DNA of 20,579 nucleotides, from the NCBI GenBank assembly GCA_003157175.1, contig PMIQ01000135.1, positions 4,138 to 24,716 on the forward strand, written 5' to 3'. Below, piece after piece: positions 14,007 through 20,579 of the stretch. The stretch comes from Chloroflexota bacterium (GTDB taxonomy: Bacteria; Chloroflexota; Limnocylindria; Limnocylindrales; CSP1-4). A program made the translations under genes and the position numbers. The notes below the pieces were generated by a model. That model made no database searches. It worked only from the letters and a program-made list of their open reading frames with translations, and was not told where the DNA came from. Position 1 is the stretch's first letter, and each line of letters opens with the position of its first letter.

Positions 14007-14047
14007 GTCGTGGCGGACCCGCGCCGGGCCATCGGCTTCGGGCGAGA

Positions 14048-15475
14048 CTACTCGCGACTGGGCAGAAGCAGCAGCGGCCGCGCGCGCGGCCAGTCGTTCC
14101 AGAGGTCGGCCACTGTCTCGGCGCGGCGACCGAGCATGAGGACGAGCTCGCCCATCGAGATCGACGGCGCCTTCTCGACGAGTAGCGCGATCGGGTCGAC
14201 TCGGACCTGTCGGTAGAGTTGAGCCGCCTCTTCGGGCCCAGGCCAGTTGCGAACGCGGACGGTCAGCAATCCCGCCTGACCTAGCGCCATCGAGAGCTCG
14301 CGCTGGCTCGGTACGCGTCCGTCGGCGAACTCGCCCATGCCGTCGTAGCGGAAACCGAGCGCGGCCAGACCGCGGGCCACTTCGCGAGCCTCGTCCATCG
14401 TGAGCTGATCCCAGAACGCATTGCCCGTCGTGAAGACGAAGCAGCCGTTGTCGATGGCCGTCGCCACGACCGCGTCCACGAAGTTGGAGAGGCAGAGCTG
14501 CCAGCGACGCCGTTGCTCGGCATCGGGGCCCGCCAGCCAATCCACCAGACGACTCATCGTGGCGCGGTCTTGCTGCAGGAGTCTAACGATCATGGGGGGC
14601 TTCGGCCCACGCAGCTCGACAGGCAGCTCCGACTCCTCGGGAGGGGAGGCGTCGCCCGCGGATCCGGCGGCCGATGCCGGCGGCGCGCCGCTTGATGCAG
14701 GTTGCGCGGCAATCGACGCCGGCGGCGCGGCAATCGACGCCGGCGCGAGTGCAGCATGCGCAGCTTTGCGCGCCGAGACCGGCGCCGCCGGCCCGCTCGG
14801 AAGATCGCCTGCGGCTCCGGCTACCTCCTCGGCATGAGCGGCGGCCCGCGCCTGCTTAGCTTCGCGGCACGCTTCCACGGCGGACTCCGCCATGGCCCGG
14901 CTCGCCTCCGCGATCGCCGTCAGGCGGTCGAGGTCGCCTGCCAGCGCGTCGGTCGTCTCGCGCTCTCTCTGGACCCGGGCCGGCGCACCGCGGACGGAAC
15001 CGTTGATGCGGTTTATCTCCGCCAGCCAGGAGGCGGCGGCCAGCTCGACCTGATCCCGCGACGTAGCCCGCCGGATCGCCTTGTGGAAGGAGTTTTGGGC
15101 CTCTTCCTTGGCAGCGCGAGTGGCCTGCGGATCCACCGCGGTCTGGACCGAAATCAGGGTCGGCAGCTGAGCATCGAGCTGGCGCCGCGTTTCGGCGACG
15201 CGCGTCTCGGCTGCTTCCGCCTCCCAACGCGCCAGCTCGGCGAAGTCACACCGAGTCTCGACCAGCCGGCTCCAGCCCGACCCCGGATCGAGCGAATCGG
15301 CGCCCGGCTGGCTCTGCTGGTCATCGACCCGCACGTGGTGCTCCCCGTGCTCGGTACCGCCCGCCTTAGGACGACCCAGCGAACTGGCGGCCGCATATGC
15401 CGGCAGACGCACCTTACGTAGCCGACCCATGCTCGTCTGAATGGGCAGATGGCCGGTCATCGCCAGGCGGGACAT
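14048..15475 (-). CDS. Uncharacterised coiled-coil/Ala-rich protein with conserved-looking C-terminal domain
   Basis: A 475-residue soluble protein I do not recognise. Layout: a short basic N-terminus and hydrophilic segment (to about 70); a long charged helical region rich in Ala/Glu/Arg (about 75-225), probably coiled coil; a low-complexity Ala/Pro/Ser linker (about 235-290) with PPAS-like repeats; and a compact, globular-looking C-terminal domain (about 300-475) with WQLCLSNFVDAVVATAIDNG, FRYDGMGEFADGRVPSQREL and ISMGELVLMLGRRAETVADL. There is no signal peptide or membrane segment. The start is uncertain: ATG 15475 has GGAGAA almost touching it; ATG 15460 and 15430 lack a Shine-Dalgarno. 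It may be cotranscribed with the small gene just upstream (15564-15896). Confidence 0.6.
   Translation of the reverse strand: MSRLAMTGHLPIQTSMGRLRKVRLPAYAAASSLGRPKAGGTEHGEHHVRVDDQQSQPGADSLDPGSGWSRLVETRCDFAELARWEAEAAETRVAETRRQLDAQLPTLISVQTAVDPQATRAAKEEAQNSFHKAIRRATSRDQVELAAASWLAEINRINGSVRGAPARVQRERETTDALAGDLDRLTAIAEASRAMAESAVEACREAKQARAAAHAEEVAGAAGDLPSGPAAPVSARKAAHAALAPASIAAPPASIAAQPASSGAPPASAAGSAGDASPPEESELPVELRGPKPPMIVRLLQQDRATMSRLVDWLAGPDAEQRRRWQLCLSNFVDAVVATAIDNGCFVFTTGNAFWDQLTMDEAREVARGLAALGFRYDGMGEFADGRVPSQRELSMALGQAGLLTVRVRNWPGPEEAAQLYRQVRVDPIALLVEKAPSISMGELVLMLGRRAETVADLWNDWPRARPLLLLPSRE
14704..14745. repeat. Exact 21-bp tandem duplication inside the coiled-coil gene
   Basis: Two identical copies of a 21-bp unit, 14704-14724 and 14725-14745 (each beginning GCGCGGCAATCGACG), encode part of the Ala/Pro/Ser linker. 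The period is seven codons, so the frame is kept and linker length could vary between strains. Confidence 0.8.
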
Positions 15476-15563
15476 TTCTCCACGACGCCGGACCTGTCCC
15501 TGCGGACTCAGGACGCCACAGATGTGTGGATCATCACGCCAAGATACGTCAGCTTCCCGACCG

Positions 15564-15896
15564 TCAGCGCTTGGGTGCGCCGGCAGCGCGGCGGCCGCGA
15601 TTCGTGCGGCGGTCAGGTGTGAGCAATCCGACGAGGAAGCCGTCGCCGTGCTTTCGAACCGCTATTTCAACCTTGGCTTCGGCGGCAACGCGCAGCAACC
15701 GCTGCCGGATCGTTATCGGCTTTTCGGTGGGATCGAGCCGAACCGTGAAGACCTGCTCCGGACCTTTGAGCTGGGCGATGAGCCGCTTGAACTGGCGCTG
15801 TTGCTGGTCTCGCTCCTTTGCGGCCGGGCTCAACTGGCGCGTCGGCGTGGCGGCTTTGTCCATGAGCGCCGGATCGGCCTTTCGAACTGTAACCAT
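15564..15896 (-). CDS. Uncharacterised 110-residue basic protein
   Basis: No family recognised. The protein begins with a charged helical segment (LSPAAKERDQQQRQFKRLIAQL, in two parts about 22-43). A compact alpha/beta-looking core follows (EQVFTVRLDP, PITIRQRLLRVAAEAKVEIAV, GDGFLVGLL). It ends in a very basic tail (about 93-110: RR, RGRR, PKR). The mix of a small fold and basic tail suggests nucleic-acid binding, which is inference. ATG 15896 is chosen because GGGAG lies 9 nt upstream; an ATG at 15917 is less well placed. Promoter elements are visible ~70-95 nt upstream. It precedes the coiled-coil gene by ~90 nt on the same strand. Confidence 0.6.
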   Translation of the reverse strand: MVTVRKADPALMDKAATPTRQLSPAAKERDQQQRQFKRLIAQLKGPEQVFTVRLDPTEKPITIRQRLLRVAAEAKVEIAVRKHGDGFLVGLLTPDRRTNRGRRAAGAPKR

Positions 15897-15964
15897 GATG
15901 TTCTTCTCCCAGTCCACGACCCGATTCGGTGTGACTCGTCGTCAGCACCGACGATGGCGGAATC

Positions 15965-15992
15965 ACTATACGCCTTCGTTGAAATGTGACCA
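15965..15992 (-). promoter_or_regulatory. Sigma-70-type promoter of the uncharacterised gene pair
   Basis: On the minus strand TGGTCA (-35, 15992-15987), a 16-nt spacer and TATAGT (-10, 15970-15965) are close to consensus. Transcription would begin near 15958, leaving a leader of ~60 nt before ATG 15896. Confidence 0.55.
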
Positions 15993-16113
15993 GAGGGCAT
16001 CTTCGAATGAGTCGAGGTGTGGACGGGGGGTCGATCTGGCGAGACAGCGGACCGTCCCGGTCGCCCGAAAATGTGAGATGTGCGATTGTCGAGCCAGATT
16101 TCGATGCCGACCG

Positions 16114-16133
16114 GACGATTCCATGGGATCGTC
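16114..16133. repeat. 20-bp near-perfect palindrome upstream of the transhydrogenase operon
   Basis: GACGATTCCATGGGATCGTC differs from its own reverse complement at only two positions. It lies ~150 nt from the coding starts on either side, in the divergent region between the uncharacterised pair and pntAA. The shape and size fit a binding site for a dimeric regulator. Confidence 0.4.
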
Positions 16134-16205
16134 TACCGCGGACGACTTCGCGATCGGACGGGAGCGCCGCTGCCAGTCGGCGCGGCACGGCCCGGCGAGC
16201 CGGGC

Positions 16206-16211
16206 TAGACT
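16206..16211 (+). promoter_or_regulatory. Possible -10 element of the pnt operon promoter
   Basis: GCTAGACT matches the -10 used before the membrane-protein gene (TAGACT). It would start transcription near 16218, giving a ~67-nt leader with AGGTG (16273-16277) 7 nt before the pntAA start. No clear -35 is present. Confidence 0.3.
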
Positions 16212-16284
16212 GTCGGGCGCGTCCTCGCTGGACGCTCCTGCCTTGAGCCGGCCGGTCCAAGATGCGTGCAGCAGGTGTACCACC

Positions 16285-17445
16285 ATGAAAGTTGGCGTAG
16301 CCAGAGAGATCGCTCCGGAAGAGCGGCGCGTCGCGCTGGTCCCCGACGCGGTCCAGAAGCTCCGGGAAGCGGGCATGGTCGTGCTCGTCGAGCGTGGCGC
16401 CGGGGCCGCGGCCTCGTTCCCGGATCAGAGCTACGTCGAGGCGGGCGCGAAGATCGTCAACACCGCGACCCTCTACTCGACCAGCGACGTGATCCTGCGC
16501 ATCCATCGCCCCACTCCGGACGAGGCGAAGATGCTCCACCAGGGCCAGGTCGTCATCGGCTTGCTCGGGCCGCTGCTGGATCCTCACGCGATGGCCACGC
16601 TCGCTCGCTTGAATGTGACCGCGATAAGCCTCGACGCCATCCCGCGCACGCTCAGCCGCTCGCAGGGCATGGACGCCCTCTCGTCGCAGGCCAACGTCGG
16701 CGGGTACAAGGCCGTGCTCATCGCAGCGAATGCCTTCGGCCGATACTTCCCGCTCCTCACGACCCCCGCCGGCACCGCCAAGCCCGCCAACGTGCTGGTG
16801 CTCGGTGTCGGCGTGGCCGGGTTGCAGGCAATCGCCACCGCCCGCCGGCTGGGGGCGATGGTCAAGGCCTACGATGTCCGCCACGACACCAAGGAGCAGG
16901 CCGAGTCTTTGGGCGCGCAGTTCGTGACGCTCAAGTCGGCGATCGAAGCTACGGGCCAGGGCGGCTACGCCCGCGCTCTCACGGCCGATGAGCAGGCGGC
17001 CCAGCAGGCCGAGCTGAACGGCATCATCGCCACCTCGGACATCGTGATCACCACCGCCCAGGTCCCCGGGCGCCGTCCGCCCGTGCTGGTGACTCGACTC
17101 GCGGTCGAAGGCATGAAGACCGGCTCGGTGATCGTCGACATGGCCGCCAGTGAGCTTGGCGGCAACTGCGAGCTGTCGAGGCCGGGCAAGGTCGTAACCA
17201 GCGCGAACGGCGTCGAGATCCATGCTCCCCTGAACCTGCCGGCGTCGATGCCGACCGGGGCCAGCGTCTTCTATTCGCGCAACATCTCCAACCTGCTGCT
17301 CAACTTCATCGTCGACGGGGGCATCAATCTTGACTTCGACGATGAGGTGACGGCCGCGACGGTGATCACGCACGGCGGCAAGGTCGTCCAGCCGGCGACC
17401 CTCAAGCTGCTCCAGCCGGCTCCAAAGGGAGGCGCCCAGGCATGA
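16285..17445 (+). CDS. pntAA: NAD(P) transhydrogenase alpha subunit part 1 (NAD(H)-binding)
   Basis: A 386-residue soluble subunit (domain I) of the proton-translocating transhydrogenase, which uses the proton gradient to move hydride from NADH to NADP+. It opens with MKVGVAREIAPEERRVALVP, typical of the alanine dehydrogenase/PntA family. The loop RSQGMDALSSQANVGGYKA (about 130-148) is the transhydrogenase-type mobile region, and the Rossmann motif is VLGVGVAGLQA (about 172-182). GEIHAPLNLP-like and SNLLLNF segments close the domain. Alanine dehydrogenase is excluded by these motifs and by the genes behind it. ATG 16285 has AGGTG 7 nt upstream. The stop overlaps the next ATG (ATGA). Confidence 0.93.
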   Translation: MKVGVAREIAPEERRVALVPDAVQKLREAGMVVLVERGAGAAASFPDQSYVEAGAKIVNTATLYSTSDVILRIHRPTPDEAKMLHQGQVVIGLLGPLLDPHAMATLARLNVTAISLDAIPRTLSRSQGMDALSSQANVGGYKAVLIAANAFGRYFPLLTTPAGTAKPANVLVLGVGVAGLQAIATARRLGAMVKAYDVRHDTKEQAESLGAQFVTLKSAIEATGQGGYARALTADEQAAQQAELNGIIATSDIVITTAQVPGRRPPVLVTRLAVEGMKTGSVIVDMAASELGGNCELSRPGKVVTSANGVEIHAPLNLPASMPTGASVFYSRNISNLLLNFIVDGGINLDFDDEVTAATVITHGGKVVQPATLKLLQPAPKGGAQA

Positions 17446-17756
17446 ACGTCGGCACGCTCATCAACGATCTGACGATCTTTGTCCTGGCGATCCTGCTCGG
17501 CTTCGAAGTGATCAGCCGCGTCCCGGCCACACTGCACACACCGCTGATGTCGGGTACCAACTCGATCCACGGCATCGTTCTCGTGGGTGCCATAGCCCTC
17601 GGGGCCGCGGCCGACAATCCGCTGACCGGCATCGTCGCCTTCGTGGCCGTCGTCTTCGCCGGAGCGAACGTCGTCGGCGGCTACTGGGTCACCGATCGGA
17701 TGCTGCAAATGTTCAAACGACGCCCGGTCCCCAAGGCCGACAAGCCCGCCGAATGA
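17442..17756 (+). CDS. pntAB: NAD(P) transhydrogenase alpha subunit part 2 (membrane)
   Basis: A 104-residue membrane subunit with three hydrophobic segments (about 8-24, 43-59 and 63-82), the alpha-side part of domain II. Conserved stretches are LGFEVISRVPATLHTPLMSGTNSIHGIV and GANVVGGYWVTDRML, usual for the split PntAB chain (given in full length here, as the family is ~100 residues). The short KADKPAE-type tail is hydrophilic. It overlaps pntAA by 4 nt and lies 13 nt before pntB, so the three are one operon making a three-chain enzyme. Confidence 0.93.
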   Translation: MNVGTLINDLTIFVLAILLGFEVISRVPATLHTPLMSGTNSIHGIVLVGAIALGAAADNPLTGIVAFVAVVFAGANVVGGYWVTDRMLQMFKRRPVPKADKPAE

Positions 17757-17769
17757 CTAGGAGCCGGCC

Positions 17770-19230
17770 ATGAACACCACCGATCTTGGATATCTGGTGC
17801 AGGTCGCCTTCCTGTTGGGGGCCTCGTTGTTCGCGATTGGCCTGCACCAGATGAACTCGCCGGCCTCCGCGCGCAACGGCAACCGCCTCTCCGCGATCGG
17901 CATGACCATCGCCGTCATCGCGGAGCTGACCTTTGTGGCCAATTCGAGTCCGGGAATCGGCAACTGGCTGATCATCGTGGGCGGCCTGGTGGTCGGCGGA
18001 GCGGCCGGCCTGCGCCTGGCTCGCACCGTCGCCATGACGGCCATGCCGCAGCTCGTCTCGCTCTTCAACGCCATGGGCGGCGGGGCCGCTGCCCTGCTGG
18101 CCATCGACGACTTCATTCGCCTGGGAGGTCAGCGAACGCCTGAAGGCGCATTGTCGAGCCTGGACGGCTGGCTGGTCTTCTTCATCGTCGTCGATGTCAT
18201 CGTCGGTTCGGTGACGTTCACCGGCTCGCTCATCGCCTCGGCCAAGCTGATGGGCCGGCTCAAGGGTCAGCCGATCATCCTGCCGGGCGGGCGCTTCCTC
18301 TCGGCCGTCGCGTTGATCGTTTCGGTCAGCTGCTCCATCGTGCTGGTATTGGCCGGCGCCGGGCTCTTCAACTACGACACCCAGATCCTTGACGTGCTCC
18401 TCATGGCGGCCATGATCGGCGCCCTCATCTTCGGCGTGACGATGGTCCTGCCGATCGGCGGGGCGGATATGCCGGTCGTGATCTCGATGCTCAACGCCTT
18501 CACCGGCAGCGCGGTGGCCATGGCCGGCTTCGTCGTCGGCAACGTGATCCTGATCGTGGCCGGCGCCCTTGTCGGGGCCTCGGGCGCGATCCTGACCAAA
18601 CTCATGGCCGGCGCGATGAACCGCTCGATCGCCAACATCCTCGTCGGCGGCTTCGGCGTCGCCGAGGGGTCGCAGGCGGCCATGACCAGCGAGGGCGGCA
18701 CGATCCGCGAGGTGTCGGTGGACGATGCCGCGATCCAACTCGCTTACGCCAGCAAGGTCGTCATCGTCCCGGGCTACGGCCTCGCGGTCGCCCAGGCGCA
18801 GCACGGCGTCCGCGAGCTGGCCGACCTGCTGGAGGCTCGCGGGATCGACGTCTCGTACGCCATTCACCCGGTGGCCGGGCGCATGCCGGGCCATATGAAC
18901 GTGCTGCTGGCCGAGGCCAACGTGCCGTACCCGCAGCTCAAGGAGATGGACGAGATCAACCCCGAATTCGAGCGGACGGACGTGGCCCTGGTGATCGGCG
19001 CCAACGATGTCACCAACCCCGCCGCCCGAACGGACCGCTCCAGCCCGATCTTCGGCATGCCGATCCTCGACGTCGACAAGGCTCGCTCGATCATCGTGAT
19101 GAAGCGCTCGATGGGTCGCGGCTACGCCGGCGTAGACAACCCGCTCTACGTGAACCCGAAGACGGGGATGTACTTCGCCGACGCCAAGCAGGGCCTCGCG
19201 AATCTGATCGCGGCAGTCAAGGCCCAGTAA
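17770..19230 (+). CDS. pntB: NAD(P) transhydrogenase beta subunit
   Basis: A 486-residue subunit with the rest of membrane domain II and the NADP(H)-binding domain III. The N-terminal ~290 residues carry about eight or nine membrane segments; TFVANSS and the NAMGGGAAA stretch match the family. Domain III (about 310-486) shows VIVPGYGLAVAQAQHGVREL (the NADP-binding Gly-rich loop), HPVAGRMPGHMNVLLAEANVPY and VIGANDVTNPAAR, all strongly conserved. Start ATG 17770 has AGGAG (17759-17763) 6 nt upstream. No clear terminator follows; the next 180 nt look noncoding. Confidence 0.95.
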   Translation: MNTTDLGYLVQVAFLLGASLFAIGLHQMNSPASARNGNRLSAIGMTIAVIAELTFVANSSPGIGNWLIIVGGLVVGGAAGLRLARTVAMTAMPQLVSLFNAMGGGAAALLAIDDFIRLGGQRTPEGALSSLDGWLVFFIVVDVIVGSVTFTGSLIASAKLMGRLKGQPIILPGGRFLSAVALIVSVSCSIVLVLAGAGLFNYDTQILDVLLMAAMIGALIFGVTMVLPIGGADMPVVISMLNAFTGSAVAMAGFVVGNVILIVAGALVGASGAILTKLMAGAMNRSIANILVGGFGVAEGSQAAMTSEGGTIREVSVDDAAIQLAYASKVVIVPGYGLAVAQAQHGVRELADLLEARGIDVSYAIHPVAGRMPGHMNVLLAEANVPYPQLKEMDEINPEFERTDVALVIGANDVTNPAARTDRSSPIFGMPILDVDKARSIIVMKRSMGRGYAGVDNPLYVNPKTGMYFADAKQGLANLIAAVKAQ

Positions 19231-19409
19231 GCCTCGGGCCCTGCCGCCTCGTTCGACTGGGATCCGTGCTGCCCGTGCCGGCGACCCTAGGATTCGGGAA
19301 AAGCTGGAGATCCGGCTGATCCTGTAGGGAAACGCCCTTGTGCCATTCGGCCGGGGACATGGCAGTACCCGCCCATGGTCCGGTCGGTACCCTCCGTACG
19401 GATGAGCGA
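19231..19409. other. Intergenic stretch after pntB, nothing recognised
   Basis: Between pntB and the next promoter I see no gene, no terminator and no known RNA. Two small palindromes, GGTACC (19387-19392) and CCGTACGG (19395-19402), lie just before the -35 at 19410 and could be a regulator site. Confidence 0.3.
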
Positions 19410-19439
19410 TTGAGAATCCCGGATCGGAAGGGCTATGGT
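19410..19439 (+). promoter_or_regulatory. Promoter of the microprotein transcription unit
   Basis: TTGAGA (19410-19415), an 18-nt spacer and TATGGT (19434-19439) form a reasonable sigma-70-type promoter. The start would be near 19446, giving a transcript of ~170 nt up to the terminator at 19582-19614. Confidence 0.45.
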
Positions 19440-19502
19440 TACCGACGCTGCACGCGGCCTGCGCGGCAACTTCCTCCGGGGGAGACAAACAAGGAGTCGG
19501 CT

Positions 19503-19568
19503 GTGGACATGCGCGATCTGGATCCGATCAACCTGCTTCTCCTGATTATTTTGGGCAAGCGCTGGTAG
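19503..19568 (+). CDS. Hydrophobic microprotein, 21 residues
   Basis: A tiny ORF from GTG 19503 to TAG 19568. The peptide has an acidic start (MDMRDLDP), a hydrophobic middle (INLLLLIILG) and a basic-aromatic end (KRW). It has a complete set of signals: AAGGAG (19491-19496) 6 nt before the GTG, a promoter at 19410-19439 and a strong terminator 13 nt after the stop. ATG 19509 is a second in-frame start, 12 nt from the Shine-Dalgarno. The hydrophobic run is too short for an ordinary membrane span but could sit on or in the membrane. Size and character recall small type I toxin peptides (Ibs-like), but no antisense RNA promoter is evident opposite. No downstream gene is on this strand, so it is not a leader peptide for one. 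Function unknown. Confidence 0.5.
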   Translation: MDMRDLDPINLLLLIILGKRW

Positions 19569-19581
19569 AACGGACACACCG

Positions 19582-19614
19582 CAAGAAACCCGGGCAATGA
19601 GTCCGGGTTTCTTG
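19582..19614. terminator. Bidirectional intrinsic terminator
   Basis: CAAGAAACCCGG (19582-19593) and CCGGGTTTCTTG (19603-19614) form a perfect 12-bp stem with a 9-nt loop; the arms end A-rich and T-rich, so it works in both directions. It ends the microprotein unit on the plus strand and probably the LuxR-family gene on the minus strand. Confidence 0.85.
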
Positions 19615-19682
19615 GTATTCGGGCAGCGCGGCGAACGGATGCGAGGGAGCGAGCTCGAGGCGGCCTGCCGGCCGCAGGCGCC

Positions 19683-20579
19683 CTACGCGCGCTCGGTGAG
19701 TCCCAGCCTGATCGCTGCCGCCGCCGCTTCCACCCGTCCCGATACGCCGAGCTTCGTCAGGATGTTGCTGACATGCACGGCCACCGTCTTGCGCGTGATG
19801 TAGAGCTGCCGGCCGATCTCCGGATTGCTCCGCCCCTCGGCGATCAGCGCCAGAACCTCCAGCTCGCGCTTGCTCAAGCCGAAGTCATGCTGCGCCTGCT
19901 GCACCGCCGATGCGGCGAAGTCGGCGACGATCCCCGGCTCCCGTCGAGGCGCGGCGCCACCGCTGGCCTGACCGGCAGCCTGGCCCATCCCACCGCCGCG
20001 ACCGGCCGGAGACTGCGCTGCCCTCGTCGAGGCGCCGGGCCGGGTCCCGATCGACCGGGAGGGAGAGGCTAGAGGTTCGAGACGTCCCTCCAGGGCTGCC
20101 TCGATGTGCTTGGGGAGCGGCAGCATGGCGCGCCGCGACAACTCGGCGACGGCCCGCAGAAGTGGCCACGCCCCGAGGTTATAGGCGCCTTCCGCGGCGG
20201 CGATCAACGGATCCCTGGCGACGGTTCGCGTGGACCGCCCACGGGCACGATCGAGCAGAGCCTGGGCCTCGCGCCAACGGGCGCGGGCAGCTTCGTACGG
20301 ATCGCCCAGCTCGGCCCAGTCGACGGCGAGCTCCGTCCAGGTGGCCGGATCGTCGCGACCCTCTATGCGGGCCCGGAACGCGCGGGCCACTCGGATCGCC
20401 AGGTCTGCCTGGCGACGCGACCCCAACCTGGCCGGCACACCGCAGCCATTCACCACGGCCTCGGCCTGCAGAAGGATCGGGAGGCTTCGCTCGCGGGCGG
20501 CCGCCAGGGCCGCGAGGTCGCGGCGGCGGTGCGCGTCCTCGGCAATCGTGGCATCCACCTCCAGGCAGGTCGACGCCAT
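19683..20579 (-). CDS. LuxR-family transcriptional regulator, C-terminal part (5' end probably off the right edge)
   Basis: The last 298 residues of a regulator. The C-terminal ~65 residues are a classical LuxR/Ger[26 protein letters not shown], then [19 protein letters not shown] and [12 protein letters not shown]. Before it lies an Ala/Arg-rich helical region (about 1-165) resembling the TPR-like or helical C-terminal half of large LuxR regulators with an N-terminal AAA/NB-ARC ATPase, and a Gly/Pro/Ser-rich linker (about 170-225). The Met at 20577-20579 coincides with the window edge and is probably internal; no ATPase motif is inside the window. The signal sensed is unknown. Confidence 0.85.
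   Translation of the reverse strand: MASTCLEVDATIAEDAHRRRDLAALAAARERSLPILLQAEAVVNGCGVPARLGSRRQADLAIRVARAFRARIEGRDDPATWTELAVDWAELGDPYEAARARWREAQALLDRARGRSTRTVARDPLIAAAEGAYNLGAWPLLRAVAELSRRAMLPLPKHIEAALEGRLEPLASPSRSIGTRPGASTRAAQSPAGRGGGMGQAAGQASGGAAPRREPGIVADFAASAVQQAQHDFGLSKRELEVLALIAEGRSNPEIGRQLYITRKTVAVHVSNILTKLGVSGRVEAAAAAIRLGLTERA

Noticed and set aside
15397..16284. N-terminal extension of the pntAA frame up to 15397
   Set aside because: It runs antisense through the small uncharacterised gene and the promoter region; the transhydrogenase family starts at MKVGVARE.
16285..17445. Alanine dehydrogenase
   Set aside because: The first residues are similar, but the mobile-loop motif and the pntAB and pntB genes directly downstream identify a transhydrogenase subunit.
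19503..19620. Antisense RNA promoter opposite the microprotein, as in type I toxin-antitoxin loci
   Set aside because: I looked on the minus strand and found no -35/-10 pair at acceptable spacing, so a toxin-antitoxin assignment is not supported.

Overview
The window is a high-GC bacterial chromosome segment of ordinary housekeeping and accessory genes. I see no phage, transposon, CRISPR, rRNA or tRNA. Two things suggest a Chloroflexota or Actinobacteria-like lineage: heavy use of GTG/TTG starts, and several genes whose only visible start signal is a -10 element (TANNNT) 6-7 nt before the start codon, as in leaderless mRNAs. I lean to Chloroflexota, but no marker gene proves it.

Left part (1-8142). 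A secreted Kelch-repeat protein (minus strand, cut by the left edge) is divergent from a membrane-anchored M23 peptidase. Next come minus-strand genes for an HD-domain phosphohydrolase and for a 5-TM membrane protein overlapping a WYL-domain regulator by 4 nt. A repeat-rich divergent intergenic region leads to a SAM hydrolase (DUF62 family) on the plus strand. That gene converges on a YbaK-type aminoacyl-tRNA deacylase across a structured 346-nt gap.

Middle part (8143-14006). A TPP riboswitch precedes a tightly overlapping thiamine operon: thiamine pyrophosphokinase, then the YkoE, YkoD and YkoC parts of an ECF transporter. The likely job is import of thiamine and its conversion to TPP, shut down by TPP. 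The riboswitch shows a complete switching design: one hairpin is both a terminator and a cover for the ribosome-binding site, and an alternative helix uses the aptamer's own 5' strand. A Bcp-type peroxiredoxin with a leaderless-type promoter follows, then a PIG-L/LmbE deacetylase behind a long structured leader.

Right part (14007-20579). Two uncharacterised minus-strand genes (coiled-coil/Ala-rich protein and a 110-residue basic protein) share a recognisable promoter. They are divergent from the three-gene proton-translocating NAD(P) transhydrogenase operon (pntAA-pntAB-pntB). After pntB lies a compact unit with its own promoter, a strong Shine-Dalgarno, a 21-codon hydrophobic microprotein and a 12-bp terminator. 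The window ends in the C-terminal part of a LuxR-family regulator.

The best candidates for something undescribed are the microprotein unit (19410-19614), the structured leader of the PIG-L gene (about 13017-13187), the uncharacterised gene pair (14048-15896) and the overlapping-start arrangement behind the TPP riboswitch.
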